From positions 2,243,171 to 2,307,170 of the forward strand of contig NC_020168.2 of assembly GCF_000224145.3 (NCBI RefSeq): a stretch of 64,000 nt of DNA, read 5' to 3'. This stretch comes from Ciona intestinalis (lineage: Eukaryota > Chordata > Ascidiacea > Phlebobranchia > Cionidae). Below are positions 23,301 through 35,781 of this stretch, in pieces; the first letter of the stretch is position 1, and each line of letters begins with the position of its first letter. Position numbers and translations under genes: made by a program. Below the pieces are notes generated by a model. The model saw nothing but the letters and a program-made list of their open reading frames with translations. It searched no databases and had not been told where the DNA came from.

Positions 23301-25155
23301 TTTCCAAAACCGGCTAACAAAAATTTATGTTATTTTTTGTTTGATTTGGTGTTTTATTGGAAAAAACACCTCTGTGTATGAAAGTTGAAATACAACATAG
23401 GCCAAGCCAAATAAATGTATTTTTTATTGACCTACAATTGGCTACAAAACCTGTTGCAATAAACATTTTTTCAGTAGAATAGGGGGGTTATCCCTTCACC
23501 CCAAGTACCCCCAAAAATCATTTGGGGGCAATCACCCTTCACAGAGCCATAGAAATACCGAGTAGTCCAACCCATTGTTACGTAAAACACAAATTGAACG
23601 GCAATTTGGGTCCAAAATAACACAGTAGGTATAGGGAAAATGTATGTTTTTCGGTAAATTACAGAAAAACTTGGGCCTAAAAACAAATTTAACGGTTGAA
23701 AAATGTAAAAAAACATGTGTTATTTGTTTTCTGTGTCAAAAAAAGTCAAAAATTAGAATTAGAAGCGGTTGATTTGCGACATTTTAGTCATTTAATGCGG
23801 CTAAATTTATACATTTTTTCTAAAAAATGTTTGGTAAGGTAAATAGAAGCTGTTTTACACCTTCCCTCAATAGGAAAACACAAACAAAACTTAACAAGTT
23901 CGTTTAAACCCTTTGTCAAAGTCACCACTTTTGCTCTATTTTGGACACACATAGACGGCAGTTGGACTACTCGGTGTTTATACGACTCTGACCCTTCACC
24001 AGTGCATGTTTGGCAATTGGGCAACACTATACCTCTCATTTTAACAAGGGCCAATGTTTATTCTAGACCTGTTGCATCTATTCTCAATCAGTTTGGTTCT
24101 GATATAAAAAAGAGTATCAGTTCAAAGCGTAGAAAGTTGGAAGCTTTTACAAAACAGTGTTGTGCAGCCAGGGAGAAGTTGGATAGTGTATTGGAAAATC
24201 AGGTTTAAACTTTCAAATATGTTTTACAGGGTGTGTTCGGACCTGTGGATAAGAGATTAACCAGGAAAGCAGACTTGATTATTTGAGTTCTGCATTATTT
24301 TAAGACCTACATCCCAATTTAATCCTCTTTTTGTCTGCTTTGATTCAAATTGTATATCGAGAATTGACTGAATGGTTATTCAGCTCATATGAAGTATTAA
24401 GGATGAAGATTTTTAAATATTACATAAAAATGTTTTGTTTTCAGAAAAAAGATCGTTCTACTTTAAATGAGGAATATAAGAAGCAGATATCATCTGTTAT
24501 TAACCAATGGGAGACAGATATTGATAAAGCAAAAGAGAATGAAGAAAAACTAAATGTTAGACCAAACTAAATTGTTAATTCCTTAAATTATTCAGCAGTT
24601 AATTGTTTATTTCTTCATAGAATCTTCTTACTCAGCAAATGAAACTGATAACACAAGTGAGAGTTGTTCAAACACAGAGGTTCAAGTCAATTAAACAGCT
24701 ACATGATCAGTACATAAAAAGGCAAATATAATATAATCAGTCATTACATTGTATATACAGAAGCCCAAGCTAGAAATAATTAAGCTTTGTGGATAAAAGT
24801 TAATAAAAACAGTTAGTATATGAATTGTAGTAGTTCAGTTAGTAAAAAGTGAAGTAAATATTCAAAAGAAACAGGAACCAGTTGGTTTATAAGTTGTTTT
24901 ATTGTAGTAGACTAACAGTATTTATAATTTGAAGCAGTGTTGGCACGGTTAATGAAACCCACTCTCAACAACATAAGGATGTCAATAAGGAAATAGACAA
25001 GGAGTTGTCCAACTTGCAGAAAAAATATTTATTGGAATCGGTAAGTATAAATATGTTCACAGTTGGGAAACATGTTTCTAAAAGGGATTTTTTTTCAGAG
25101 AAATCAAGAAATGGCAACAATGCGAAAATCTCTTCATTCCATGCTATATCAGTGA
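17344..25155 (+). CDS. SYCP3: Synaptonemal complex protein 3-like (Cor1/Xlr/Xmr family)
   Basis: Seven exons: 17344-17449, 22633-22711, 24067-24202, 24445-24555, 24621-24721, 24938-25040 and 25099-25155 (TGA). They join to 230 residues, close to human SYCP3 (236). The C-terminal two thirds are colinear with SYCP3. Examples are ILNQFGSDIKKSISSKRRKL, EEYKKQISSVINQWETDIDK, VVQTQRFKSIKQLHDQYIKS and LQKKYLLESRNQEMATMRKS, ending in SMLYQ where human ends SMLF. The helical, charged stretch should form the tetrameric coiled-coil rod that compacts the meiotic chromosome axis. The N-terminus is acidic with a KKPKKR nuclear-signal-like patch. Intron 5 appears to use a GC donor (24722), required to join YIK to SVGTVNET in frame. 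Intron 1 is 5.2 kb and holds a nest of inverted-repeat elements. Confidence 0.9.
18866..20327. mobile_element. hAT-like non-autonomous element nested in the longer element
   Basis: Ends CATAGGCG...CGCCTATG, flanked by perfect 8-bp copies of TAATGATC (18858-18865 and 20328-20335). The 8-bp duplication and the CATAGGCG-type end are typical of hAT transposons. It is about 1.46 kb, contains the gap 19388-19437 and shows no recognisable transposase. A GC-rich right end (agggcctgcgcgcaggcctt) is self-complementary. Confidence 0.75.
19188..19286. repeat. Minisatellite, about 22-30-bp unit
   Basis: About four imperfect units of aaaacgtttgtaaatcgtt, inside the nested element. Confidence 0.7.
21437..21855. 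repeat. hAT-like repeat fragment
   Basis: The right end reads gggttgcgacccatactttgggaaccac, of the hAT terminal type (inverse of CAGTGGTTCCCAAA). The left part (caaaatgttccttaggtttc, then cactgtataac) recurs at 50985-51250 in a PSMC6 intron. Confidence 0.55.
21856..22632. other. Rest of SYCP3 intron 1
   Basis: AT-rich intronic DNA with short direct repeats of cacataaaggttaa near 22390-22530. No gene recognised. Confidence 0.4.
23546..23986. repeat. Possible small inverted-repeat element in SYCP3 intron 2
   Basis: Arms agaaataccgagtagtccaa (23546-23571) and ttggactactcggtgttta (23961-23986) face each other about 390 bp apart. Intron 2 otherwise holds only AT-rich and G-tract DNA. Confidence 0.4.
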
Positions 25156-25475
25156 TTAGTTAGGATTTATAGGATACGAGTTAAACAAATATTTGCGTTA
25201 TTGACTTGTTTTTCTCGATGTACAGAGGTTTCACTGCCATAATTTTGTATAAATTTATGTGGTTCTGTTTCTTTTTTGGCGTTTTACTTAAATATACGAC
25301 AATGTAAACATGCTTAGGTTGCAGGGATCTGTTATTCGTATATACAACAAATCGCAGCAAATGTGTAAAATAAAATTTAATTTTGAAAAACAGGGTTCAT
25401 ATTATACTGAATAATCAAATCGGTTATAAAAGCGTATGTCAACCTTATAGATAAAAATTACCTGTAAACTTACAT

Positions 25476-25695
25476 GAAGTAGGGTCGGGGAAAATGGGAC
25501 ACCTCTCATTCTGTGCTCACTAATGGGTTGTCAAAATTATCATCTATACATAAACAAAATCCCCCCAAAATAATCACTCACAAACTAACATACATGGTAA
25601 CTCGTAAGCTTGCACGAGGTGTATGAACATCAGTGTTGTAAGGACTGACGTCTTCTCGCTACGCGAGGATAAAGTTACATTCATTCATTGCAGGG
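25476..25695 (+). repeat. MITE end plus 3' part of a composite SINE
   Basis: 25477-25512 matches the left end of the GATGGGACAC family. From about 25515 the DNA is SINE body (gtaactcgtaagcttgcacg) ending in cgaggataaagttacattcattcatt. The tRNA-like head is missing. It fills the space between the convergent SYCP3 and Rab genes. Confidence 0.7.
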
Positions 25696-25855
25696 CACGA
25701 GTGTATGAAATTGAGCAACCATGTTGCCTTGCGACGTCGCGCAATAAAAAGTAAATTAAACATAAAAAGTACAGTATTGCGCTGTTGGAATAATAAACAT
25801 TTTGGTAAAAGATAAGACATCACAGTAATACAGAACTGTTAGTCCCTTATATTCG

Positions 25856-26881
<1,026 letters not shown>

Positions 26882-27918
26882 TGTAGACTTAAAAACAATG
26901 CAATCATTTCCGAGCTACATACGTATATAAACAAACCTTGAACAAGCTGCAAAGAAATGTACAGTGTGCAGGTAAAAGGTGTTTGTTGGCCCAACTAGTT
27001 ACTGTAATACTACGTATCAGATATAACAAAACACCACATAAGCGCTCCGTGAAAATGGCTTCAATACAATAATTCTCCGTAAACAAATACGAACCGTAGC
27101 CATACACCATGACGTCCTTAACAAAAAAGGTTCAGTTTATTTTTTCAAATCTATCGCTTATTATAACAACTTGAAACTCTATCTGTTTGATGCTTTGTAG
27201 GTAAAGTCTATTCTAGTCTATACTTCAAATACAAAGTTAACTATTACCAAGATACAAGTCTAATGCAATTGGGTTTCTGCTGCGTCTGGCATGCATTTGT
27301 TTAAATATTTACGTAACGGCCGTGAATGGCTCGCGGTATTGGTTGCACACCACCTAAGCATAGCCAACTGCTTTTCTCAAGAATGTACATGACCCGTAAA
27401 CGTCCTTCTCCCATAATTTATTTTCATCGTTTTACAATTAAACCGCGTATATGCTGGTGACTTTAACATGTCGGCAAGCCCATCGATAAATGTTTACAGT
27501 TTACACAAAGACACAGAAGTGCCTGAAATCAAACCATTTGGAAACTGAAACACAATAGATAGCTAGCCAACGGTTGAATCATAACTTATAATAGTCATTT
27601 CCACCCTTGCTCAAGTATTGGCATCCTGTGATTCACTGCACATCTTTAAATAAAGCACGCTTTGCATATTACATATGGTCACAACTGCCCAGTTGAGATT
27701 TCTTTTCAGTAGCATCCATTATTTTTGTTTTTATTATTTCCTTATACTATACGAAAATATAGGGTGTAAAATCGGTTATTTATTTACAAAGTTTACTCAA
27801 TAATATTAGTGAAAATGTGTAAACGGTTTGTAAAAGGTGCTGTAGGCTGCGCGCATATATGTATATAGGCTGTTTCGCTCTGCTGTTTGGTAAGTTTTGC
27901 ACTTTTACACATCTACGT
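26882..27918. other. Spacer between Rab and F-box genes
   Basis: Likely 5' region of the Rab gene followed by the 3' flank of the F-box gene, both on the minus strand. No gene or repeat family recognised. Confidence 0.4.
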
Positions 27919-29756
27919 TTAAACACTAGAGCGACAAATTATTTCGTTGCCCGCGACATTAAATAAATATAACTGAAACCGAACAAGTTTTACGTTTGAT
28001 TCAATTTGTGAAACTGTATCCTGAGATAATGGGTAGGGACAATTGATCTCGACGAGGTATTCGCAATCTGAGATTAGGTCAAGTAGGGCGGGTTCAAATC
28101 CTGGTGGTGGTGGTATTATACCAGCAAGGTCATTTTGCAAAGTCAGGCATTTTAAAGTTTGTTTACAGTTTTGTTTGATAATAACCAATTCTTCAAACCG
28201 ACTTCCGCTGACGTTTAGAGTTAAATGGGTTACGGGAATATCTGGGCATAAGATTTTGTTGATAGCTTGCTGGGGTGTTGTCAGAAGAATTTCCAGTCTT
28301 AGTTCTGCATCTGGGTTTGACCGATTAAATGTTTTCCATGTTTCCGATTTCACCGCGTTGCTGTATTTATCGGAAGCATTGCAAATCAATGAAAGATTAC
28401 TTACAGTTGTCCTGAAATCTGAACAAAACTCAGCAACCACACGGTCGTCGATGGAGTGGTAGAATGTACACAGCTCCTTCAACTCCGGACAGCCGCTTAC
28501 TAATACCAGCAATCCGTTCGGAGTAACGTTATCAACAAAGCAAATGTTCTGAATTCTAACAACGCGAAGAAATGGATGATTCATGGCCAGAATACGAGCA
28601 AACTCGTCGTCCAAAGATATATTACACTCTGTGAGGTCGACCGTAGTGAGATGACATACACCCACGCCAGCATTTGGCTGCGATCCGAAAAGATTTTTCA
28701 TTGTACTTAACAGTTCAGTCCCATTAAACAAGAGAGGATTGTAACCCGAAAAGTGAAAACTGAACTTCTGAAGTTTCTTGCTCGGAGAAGATCTCAACTC
28801 TTCCATGACCATCATCGCACGATCCCTGCTCACAGATTGCTTGGGATTTACAAATATTTCAACTTCACTCAGTCTTCCAATCTGACAGTAGCTCTCAATG
28901 CACTTGATAGCTTTTCCTTCATCATCTATATTCGTGTCGAACTTGAACATGAATCTATAAATTATAGCACAGTCTACTGTTTAAGGTTTTTGTGGCTGTA
29001 CAATACCTTGATTTTCTAAGCGTGCAATAATATGTCGTGGTATTTACGTGTAATTCTAACAATGAAACCATTTATTAACCAAAATTAACAAGGATTTTAA
29101 ACTGTGTGTTTCGCTAATAACTCTTCGTGTGTTTTAAGATATATGTATTTTTAAATTCTTTTTAATTAATAAAGGTATGAGAGTAGGCTACTAATTCGTG
29201 ATACGCACCCAAAACCGTCATATAGTAGAGTGGGGGAAGATGGGACACCTTTAGCACATAATATCCAAGTATCCTGATCGTGTTTTAAACAATTAACAAC
29301 AGTCTATGGGAGTCGTGGGGATAAAGTTTTATAAATATTTGAATGTTCTTTGTTTACTGGTAAATGGGACGAGAAAATACAGTTAAAAGGTGTCCCATCT
29401 TCCCCCACCCTACTGTATATTTTAATTTTGGAAATATTGGCACATGTGCTTTTAAGTGTTCCGTCTTTTCCACACTCTACTACTTTTTCTAGTGTTGTCA
29501 ATTAGAAAAGGTGGATCAGTACAAATTCATAGCATCACCTGTAAACCGTTATTTATTTTGATTTTTAACTAGCAGCATATTTGCGTAGCGGCATTACCGT
29601 TGAATCAACTCACCTGCTCCACAGCTTTGGATGTTGTAGACATTCATTCCACCATTTGCACACGACACTACATTTTAACCTCTCGTTCATTGACATGTAT
29701 GAAAATATATCTGCAAGTATGTTCTGTGGCAAGGTAGCCCACGTAAGGTAAGTCAT
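27919..29756 (-). CDS. F-box protein with leucine-rich C-terminal region
   Basis: Two coding exons: 29614-29756 (ATG) and 27919-28954, joined in phase to 392 residues. Residues about 6-48 are a good F-box: WATLPQNILADIFSYMSMNE, then LKCSVVCKWWNECLQHPKLW. This would bind Skp1 in an SCF ubiquitin ligase. The long second exon has irregular leucine-rich segments (HLTTVDLTECNISL, LKCLTLQND), as in FBXL-type or FBXO33/39-type receptors, so it probably supplies the substrate site. The exact orthologue is not clear. The 659-bp intron contains a full MITE at 29222-29416. The start is the first ATG in frame before the F-box. Confidence 0.82.
29222..29486. repeat. GATGGGACAC-family MITE, one full and one partial copy
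   Basis: 29222-29416 has both ends (agagtgggggaagatgggac and gtcccatcttcccccaccct). 29417-29486 is a further right-end fragment (tttaattttggaaatattgg, then ttccacactctac). Both are inside the F-box gene intron. Confidence 0.75.
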
Positions 29757-30319
29757 TTTAATCCAGCAAAACAGTTCTTATTGATACTTCTATTTCCTGG
29801 TCGTTTATACGTAATTTATTATTATTTAATAAGCATAATAACGGTTAGCCATCTTGCGACAACGGTCGACTATGCTCGATCCGAAGGTAGAATTTATTTA
29901 TACATTTATTATAAATAAATTAAAATTTATTATAAAAACTGATAATGTGTAAGATGATTGGTAAAGAATATGTTTAAGTTGGCTTTGTACAACTCCTGTG
30001 CTCTTTGTTGACTTGTAAACGTAAGCTAATTTAACCTTGTCATTGCTAAAAACCGTTTGTTTTCGGGAATTTTTTCATGTAGTAATAAGGTATTGTTAAA
30101 AGTTAACATTTATCATATAATGGCAAACTAAATAGAATATTTCATATACGCGTAGGCTACTTCCAAATTCTCAGACAGTATAACCGCTGTTACGACAGAT
30201 CGCATGACTAAAAATTGTGACCTAAGCGTATAAATAGGGCGTATACCAGGTACAGATTATTATGGATTTGTTTCCCTCAATAAGAGATATGGAGACAATT
30301 ACCATATTATCTTCCTTTT
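29757..30319. other. Upstream region of the F-box gene
   Basis: AT-rich, no recognised gene or repeat. Confidence 0.35.
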
Positions 30320-30324
30320 ATGTT

Positions 30325-30660
30325 TAGTACAATGGGAAAGATAGGACACTTCAGCACATATTGCCAAATATTTCCAAAATCAAAATAGATGACGGTTTTT
30401 GGGTAAAACCACGAATTAGTACTATCATTCCTTTATGAATTGGCAACAATTAAATAAAATATAATAAAACACACGAGGAGTTATTTAGCGATCCGCACAA
30501 CAGGTGAAATTTTACAAACTCGAAAACACACAGGATAAGATGGGACAGTTTAAAATCATTGTTAATTTTGATTATGAAGTGTATTTATAAATAAGAATAT
30601 ACGTAAATAACACGAAATAATACTGTACGCTTTAAAAATTAGGTCTAAACATTCTTTTTC
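30325..30660. mobile_element. Left part of the long form of the GATGGGACAC element
   Basis: Starts caatgggaaagataggacac and runs through the body (aaaatagatgacggtttttg, tagtactatcattcctttat, acacgaaataatactgtacg). The same order is found in the about 1-kb element at 62741-63772. Confidence 0.65.
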
Positions 30661-30896
30661 TTGCCCTACTGCTATAGTTTTTAACATGCTACCCATACAT
30701 TATATTATTGCATAACAATTGGTATTGTTTAAACGACAATGAGTAATGTTTGAACATAAATGGATAAATATTGTATCCTACAAATGTATATGAACTTGTG
30801 ATAACAGAAAATTGATTATAACTATTGATAGTTTTATTTTTGCTACAAACTGGGTATTACTACTCTGTTTTTGGCACTGATTTATAAATATAAATA

Positions 30897-31093
30897 CAGT
30901 TGGATGGGGGAAGACGGGACACCTTTAGTACCTAATATCTAAATATATTGATGGTTTTTTTTATGTTTTAAACAGTTAACAACGGTCGATATGAGTCATG
31001 AGGATAATCTTTTATAATTCTGTGCTGAATGTTGTTTGGTTACTACCAAATTGGACGAGAAAATAGAATGAAAAAGTGTCTCATCTTCCCTAT
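30897..31093. repeat. GATGGGACAC-family MITE
   Basis: Starts ggatgggggaagacgggaca and keeps the usual inside; the right end is decayed (gtctcatcttccctata). Confidence 0.7.
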
Positions 31094-32105
31094 ATATATG
31101 TTTTTTTTTAAATCTAAAAATTTAGTCTAACATTTCTAAATATACATAGCTTACGGTTTTATTTTAATTAAGAGATTAAAGAAAATTCTCGCCAAAACTA
31201 ACAACAACAACATTAAGAACTACTGTTTAACCAAAAAGGATATGTGGTTAATAATATTATAGCCCATAACGTGCCTTATCTTTTCTGCAGCAGCCTTCTG
31301 TTAGTAGTCAACGTCTGTAGACCCAACGCAATTTTGCTTCATTTCGGAATACATTTTAAGCTTGCAAAATACTATTATCTTTATATTGACTAGTATCACG
31401 TCTTACGGCTGGTGTTGCTGCGTTTATTGACGTTGGCTGTCTGTATCACGATATAGCGGATGCATTGAGACAAATACGTCCCGTTACGTAGTACCTCATC
31501 CCACCGTAACTAATGTTTATATTATTTACAAGAAGTGCGTTTTGTGATGTGTGTTTACGATTTACATGCAGCCTGGTAAACGCTGTTTCGAAAACCTAGC
31601 TGCAAAACTTTGTCGAAAACTTAGAAGAATTTTTATACGGACAGACGGGACAGTCTTCTGTTACACTTATTCATATTGTTAATTTTGTTTGCGGTTGTTT
31701 ACCTGGTAACTGCCACTGTGGCTTCCATTAATCTGTATTTGACATATTATTTTTTTATCACCTGTACTTTTCTAGTAGAACGCAAGTTTTAATTACTCAC
31801 TTTTTGGTTTATTACCATACAAATGTGCATTTCACATTTGCATGGATATGTAAATTGCTTGTATGTAAAGTGACTATTAATTTCAGCCATGGTAAAACAA
31901 AACATGGAATAAAAATTTCATTTAAACGAGTTCAATGAAATGTTAAAAGAAATTGTGGAGCATCAATGTTAAAGTTACAAAGAACAGATAAAGTGTGCAC
32001 AGAATATACACTATTGCCATATACACAAGTTATGTAACAGTGATCCTTGCACCTTTCTACCAGAATAGTACAATTAGAGCTGCATTTATTATTTCTTTTG
32101 TGCAG
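31094..32105. other. Spacer downstream of the CNEP1R1 gene
   Basis: AT-rich DNA. On the minus strand an AATAAA (32085-32090) lies just past the CNEP1R1 stop and is its likely poly(A) signal. No other gene seen. Confidence 0.4.
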
Positions 32106-33263
32106 TTAATTGTCCGGTCGAGGTTTAAGTATGAGTCTTCCACTCTGAAATGAAAAAATAAAGTTAAACACACAAACCAAAGTGATTGCAAGTAGCATGG
32201 GCAATAAATAAATGTAGGTCATCCAAGTTCAAAAGTAAACACTACTTGGAAAACTGAAATTGGTCAAAATAATCTGATGCATAAACTTTCCCAAGTTATC
32301 TTAAAAAATGTTACAGCATATATTATATACCTCATCACATGACATGTTGTAATCTTCCAGAACGGTTTGCAACCTTCCAACAATTCTAAAACAAGTTTCA
32401 CAAATTAAATTAATGTGGAAGAATGGATGTATACGCAATGTTAACTTACATTGAAGGTGCAACCACTCTTTTATGAATGCCAGCAAAAAAAAGTAAAATT
32501 AAAGTCACAGAACTGATGGTGAAAAATGGATGTTGCCACAGTGAAGATAAAAATGGATTCTGCATTGACACAAAGAGAAGTATTAAATTAAACTTACTTA
32601 TGAATGTAAAACTTACTTTATCCTCGCGTGGCCGGAAAACGACAGTCGTTATCACACGAGTTTAACACCTCGTGCCAGCTTACGAGTTACCATGTATGTT
32701 ACTTTGTGGGTAATTATTTTTTTTTGATTTTTTCTTTTTTTTATGTATTTCTGATAATTTAGACAACCCATTAGTAACCACTGGGTTGGAGCAATTACCG
32801 TTAAGTGTCTTGCCCAAGGACACATACGCCCACAATGGTAGCAGCATCGAGCCTTCAACCCATTACCTCTGGGTTACAGGGAGGAGCGCTAACCACTATA
32901 CCACGGCGCCGGACAAACTTATAAGGCAATAACACAAATACAGTACAAACCCTTGATGTGTTTGGATCCATAAGCCACAACCATGCTCCTGTTGCAGTAC
33001 ACACTGACACTATGATAAGAACAACTAAAACACATAAAATGTTACCATTTAATGCATACAACAAACTTTTTTATAGAATAAAAATGATATTTTACTTACT
33101 TCGCCACCTTGAAGTAGAAGGCTGCAAATACGATATATATTCCATTATTCTTCTTTCAAAGGCTTTTAAATCTGTGCAAAGCAGAAACACAATTATATCT
33201 GATCTTTTTTTTTAATTTTTAAACTTCTAATTTCTTACCTTCGGTTTGCTCGATAGAGTTCAT
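32106..33263 (-). CDS. CNEP1R1: Nuclear envelope phosphatase regulatory subunit 1 (NEP1-R1/TMEM188)
   Basis: Six exons read leftwards: 33239-33263 (ATG), 33100-33171, 32951-33024, 32450-32559, 32331-32385 and 32106-32144 (TAA). They join to 124 residues (human 125). Identity with the vertebrate protein is strong throughout. Examples are [59 protein letters not shown] and [10 protein letters not shown], followed by YNMSCDE and LILKPRP. The two hydrophobic segments (about residues 35-53 and 68-86) are the membrane hairpin. The protein binds and stabilises the CTDNEP1 phosphatase, which dephosphorylates lipin at the nuclear envelope and ER, linking membrane lipid synthesis and nuclear shape. Intron 3 carries a SINE (32597-32912). 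Confidence 0.95.
32597..32912 (-). repeat. Composite SINE, copy 4, near full length
   Basis: Minus-strand copy from the tail gtaaaacttactttatcctc to the tRNA-like head ending accacggcgccgg. Box B is in gagccttcaacccattac. It lies in CNEP1R1 intron 3. Confidence 0.85.
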
Positions 33264-33625
33264 GGTTGCTTGAAGACACAAACTTAACACATAGATTATT
33301 TTAACTAATAGCTTGCTTTGTATTCTAAACACCAAAAATTAAAATACAACAAATGCATGCGGTTTGAAACCGCATTACTACAATATCACACACACACCAA
33401 AAATTATACACAATAGCAAATCGCATAAGAGAAACTACTGATGCGTAACGACATCACACTTTCATTTGCGATTTCTATTACTTTAGTATTCTATTCTAGA
33501 TTTGCACTAAAAGCAGCTAAGCATATCTATAGCCACTTAGTAGAAAGGTTTTTATTATATTATCTTTTCTTATTTTTTCATTTAGTATGTTTTATTTAGT
33601 ATTACATATTACGGAACTGTATTTT
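33264..33625. other. Upstream region of CNEP1R1
   Basis: AT-rich. It has a short palindrome (aatgcatgcggtttgaaaccgcat) near 33351-33374. No gene recognised. Confidence 0.4.
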
Positions 33626-33785
33626 AGGGTGAGGGAAGATGGAGCACCGTTTATTCTATTTTCTTTTTCCAATGAATAGTAAACAAGAAACATTCAAAAG
33701 AATTCTGAAACCGTATCCCCCTTACTCACATAGATTGTTGGTAATAGTTTAAAACACGATCAGAACATTTGAATATTATGTGTTG
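33626..33785. repeat. Truncated GATGGGACAC-family MITE
   Basis: Left end agggtgagggaagatggagc and body (aaaacacgatcagaacattt). The right end is cut where a GCGC-bearing repeat begins. Confidence 0.6.
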
Positions 33786-34600
33786 ATGCGCCTAAACGCC
33801 ACTGCGCAATAGCTCGGAACAAAAACAATGATAACCCGGGCAAGATGTTTACACGTTGATTTAAAGTTATCAGAGCTGAGTTGGTATGTTATTTGTAGCC
33901 TATAGAAAAAGTAAGTACCACTAACAAACTTATTTTATGTTTTTTTAATAAACACGTTTTACCTTCAATATTTGCGCATGCGCAGTAGGTCGGAACAAAT
34001 ACAGTGACCACCTGGTCAAATTTTATTACGACCCTCCGTTGTAAAAGTTCCAGAAACGACGTTTACACGTTAAAAGTTTAGTTTTTGATTTAAAGTTAGC
34101 AGGACGAAGTTGGTATGTTATTTGTAGTCTAGAAAAAGTAAATACCACTAACAAACTTCTGTTATGCTAGTTTATTAAGCACATTTTACTTACAAGTTAC
34201 CTTACGCATATATTTATGTAGGTCACTATAGCATGATCTTCCCATAAAAAAAAAAAAAAAAATTAAAAAATAAAGTAATATTTTTCCCCAGAACTTTTGT
34301 CGGTCGGTACGTATTTATTAAAGCTCGTATTGTATTTGTTCCGAAATTTCAGAACGAAAACAAATATATGCGCATGCGCAGTAAGTCGGAGCAAATACAA
34401 TACGAGCTCTAATAAATACGTACCGACTGAAAAAAGTTCCGGGGAAAGATATTACAAAACATATTCTATCACCTGTACTGTAAGCGTCGCTATGTTTATT
34501 TTTATGTAATACATAGCGCTATAACATATTCAAAGCTGGATCGGTAGAACATTCTATAAATATGCTTTTTTTATAGCGAATATTAATATGTATAGTTCAT
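33786..34600. repeat. GCGCATGCGC-bearing repeat cluster with a large palindrome
   Basis: Direct repeats 33842-33965 and 34055-34195 share taaagttagcagg-like and gttggtatgttatttgtag segments. A palindrome has arms at about 34288-34347 and 34384-34443 (gtacgtatttattaaagctc facing gagctctaataaatacgtac), with a gcgcatgcgcagt loop. 34369-34580 matches 9889-10110. Confidence 0.65.
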
Positions 34601-35473
34601 ATTTTTTGGAAACAAGAGATCAAAGATCTAATGCGTGAGCACGTCATAAACTAGTTAGCATGGTATTAATTAACCCTTTACTACAACGGTCGACTGAGCT
34701 CGATCAAAAAGTTTTAATGCGTCCCCAATTTAATGGAAATAGTTTGGTTCAGGCGTGAATCGATGTGAGCATTCCTTATCTCACCAACACGTGCCCTCCC
34801 AAATTTCCAGACATCATAAGCACTGTCTCGACAAATCTGAATGCTAAATCTTTTGCCTAACGGTTATGGCGCCCGCTTTAGAGCCTAATGTAAGGATTCG
34901 ATCCTCGCTTGCCTTAACATTAATTTTGAATTTATTTTCTTTTAATAAGAAATATTGGAGACTAATACCATAACCTATACAATTTATATTTATATTCGCA
35001 CACTAACGTCAACAAAGCCAAAAGTTACTGATAACTGTGTTACCAACGAGTTCCATGGCACGTTTACTTGACTCGCAAGCGTTACAATTTTTATTTTATT
35101 CATTAATCGGACAATTGTATACACTATGGCTTATAAGACTAAGCTTAGGTAGAGATAATATATTGAATACAATCGATTATTCAATATTAAAGTACATTTT
35201 AAGTACGAGTTAGCGCCCTAAATTAACTGGGCAGGTGTGGTAACTGCGTTGTATAAAAGGGTAAAACCCGGTCAGTGCTGTTCCGTGTAATCTAGAGCAA
35301 CCGTTCGTGCTGTTCGAGCTGTTCGAGCTGTTCGCGCGTATTTTAGAGATGTTCGCGCTGTTCGCGCGTATTTTAAAGACACCCAAAAAGACTCACAAAA
35401 AAACAACTACAACAACAAGAGATAAAAAAATCTAATGAGTAAGTACGTCTTAAACGAATTAGTACAGTAATAG
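34601..35473. other. Spacer with a short GC-rich minisatellite
   Basis: About eight imperfect copies of gctgttcg(agc/cgc) lie at 35302-35365. No gene is recognised in the rest. Confidence 0.5.
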
Positions 35474-35474
35474 T

Positions 35475-35781
35475 CCGGCGCCGTAGCATAGTGGTTATCG
35501 CGCCTGCCTGTAACCCAGAGGTAATGGGTTCAAAGCTCGACGTTGCTACCATTGTGGGCGTATGTGTCCTTGGGCAAGACATTTAACGATAATTGCTCCA
35601 ACCCAGTGGTCACTAATAAGTTGTCTAAATTTATCAGCCATACATAAAAAAATAACCACCCACAAAGTAACATAAATGGTAACTCGTAAGCTGGCACGAG
35701 GTGCTAAACCCGTGTGATAACGACTGTCGTTTTCCGGTCACGCGAGGATAAAGTAAGTTACATTCATTCATTCATTCATTC
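35475..35781 (+). repeat. Composite SINE, copy 5, near full length
   Basis: Head ccggcgccgtagcatagtgg (box A region) and box B gggttcaaagctc. The conserved tgtccttgggcaagacattt and gtaactcgtaagctggcacg segments follow, with a (CATT)n tail at 35761-35781. Confidence 0.88.

Noticed and set aside
23471-24054. Minus-strand frames in SYCP3 intron 2
   Set aside because: No domain resemblance, no splice context, partly within a small inverted-repeat structure; treated as chance.
35475-35545. Possible tRNA gene (box A and box B spacing at the head of the SINE)
   Set aside because: The same head occurs in all SINE copies fused to the SINE body. There is no complete cloverleaf with an acceptor stem, so it is a tRNA-derived SINE promoter and not a tRNA gene.
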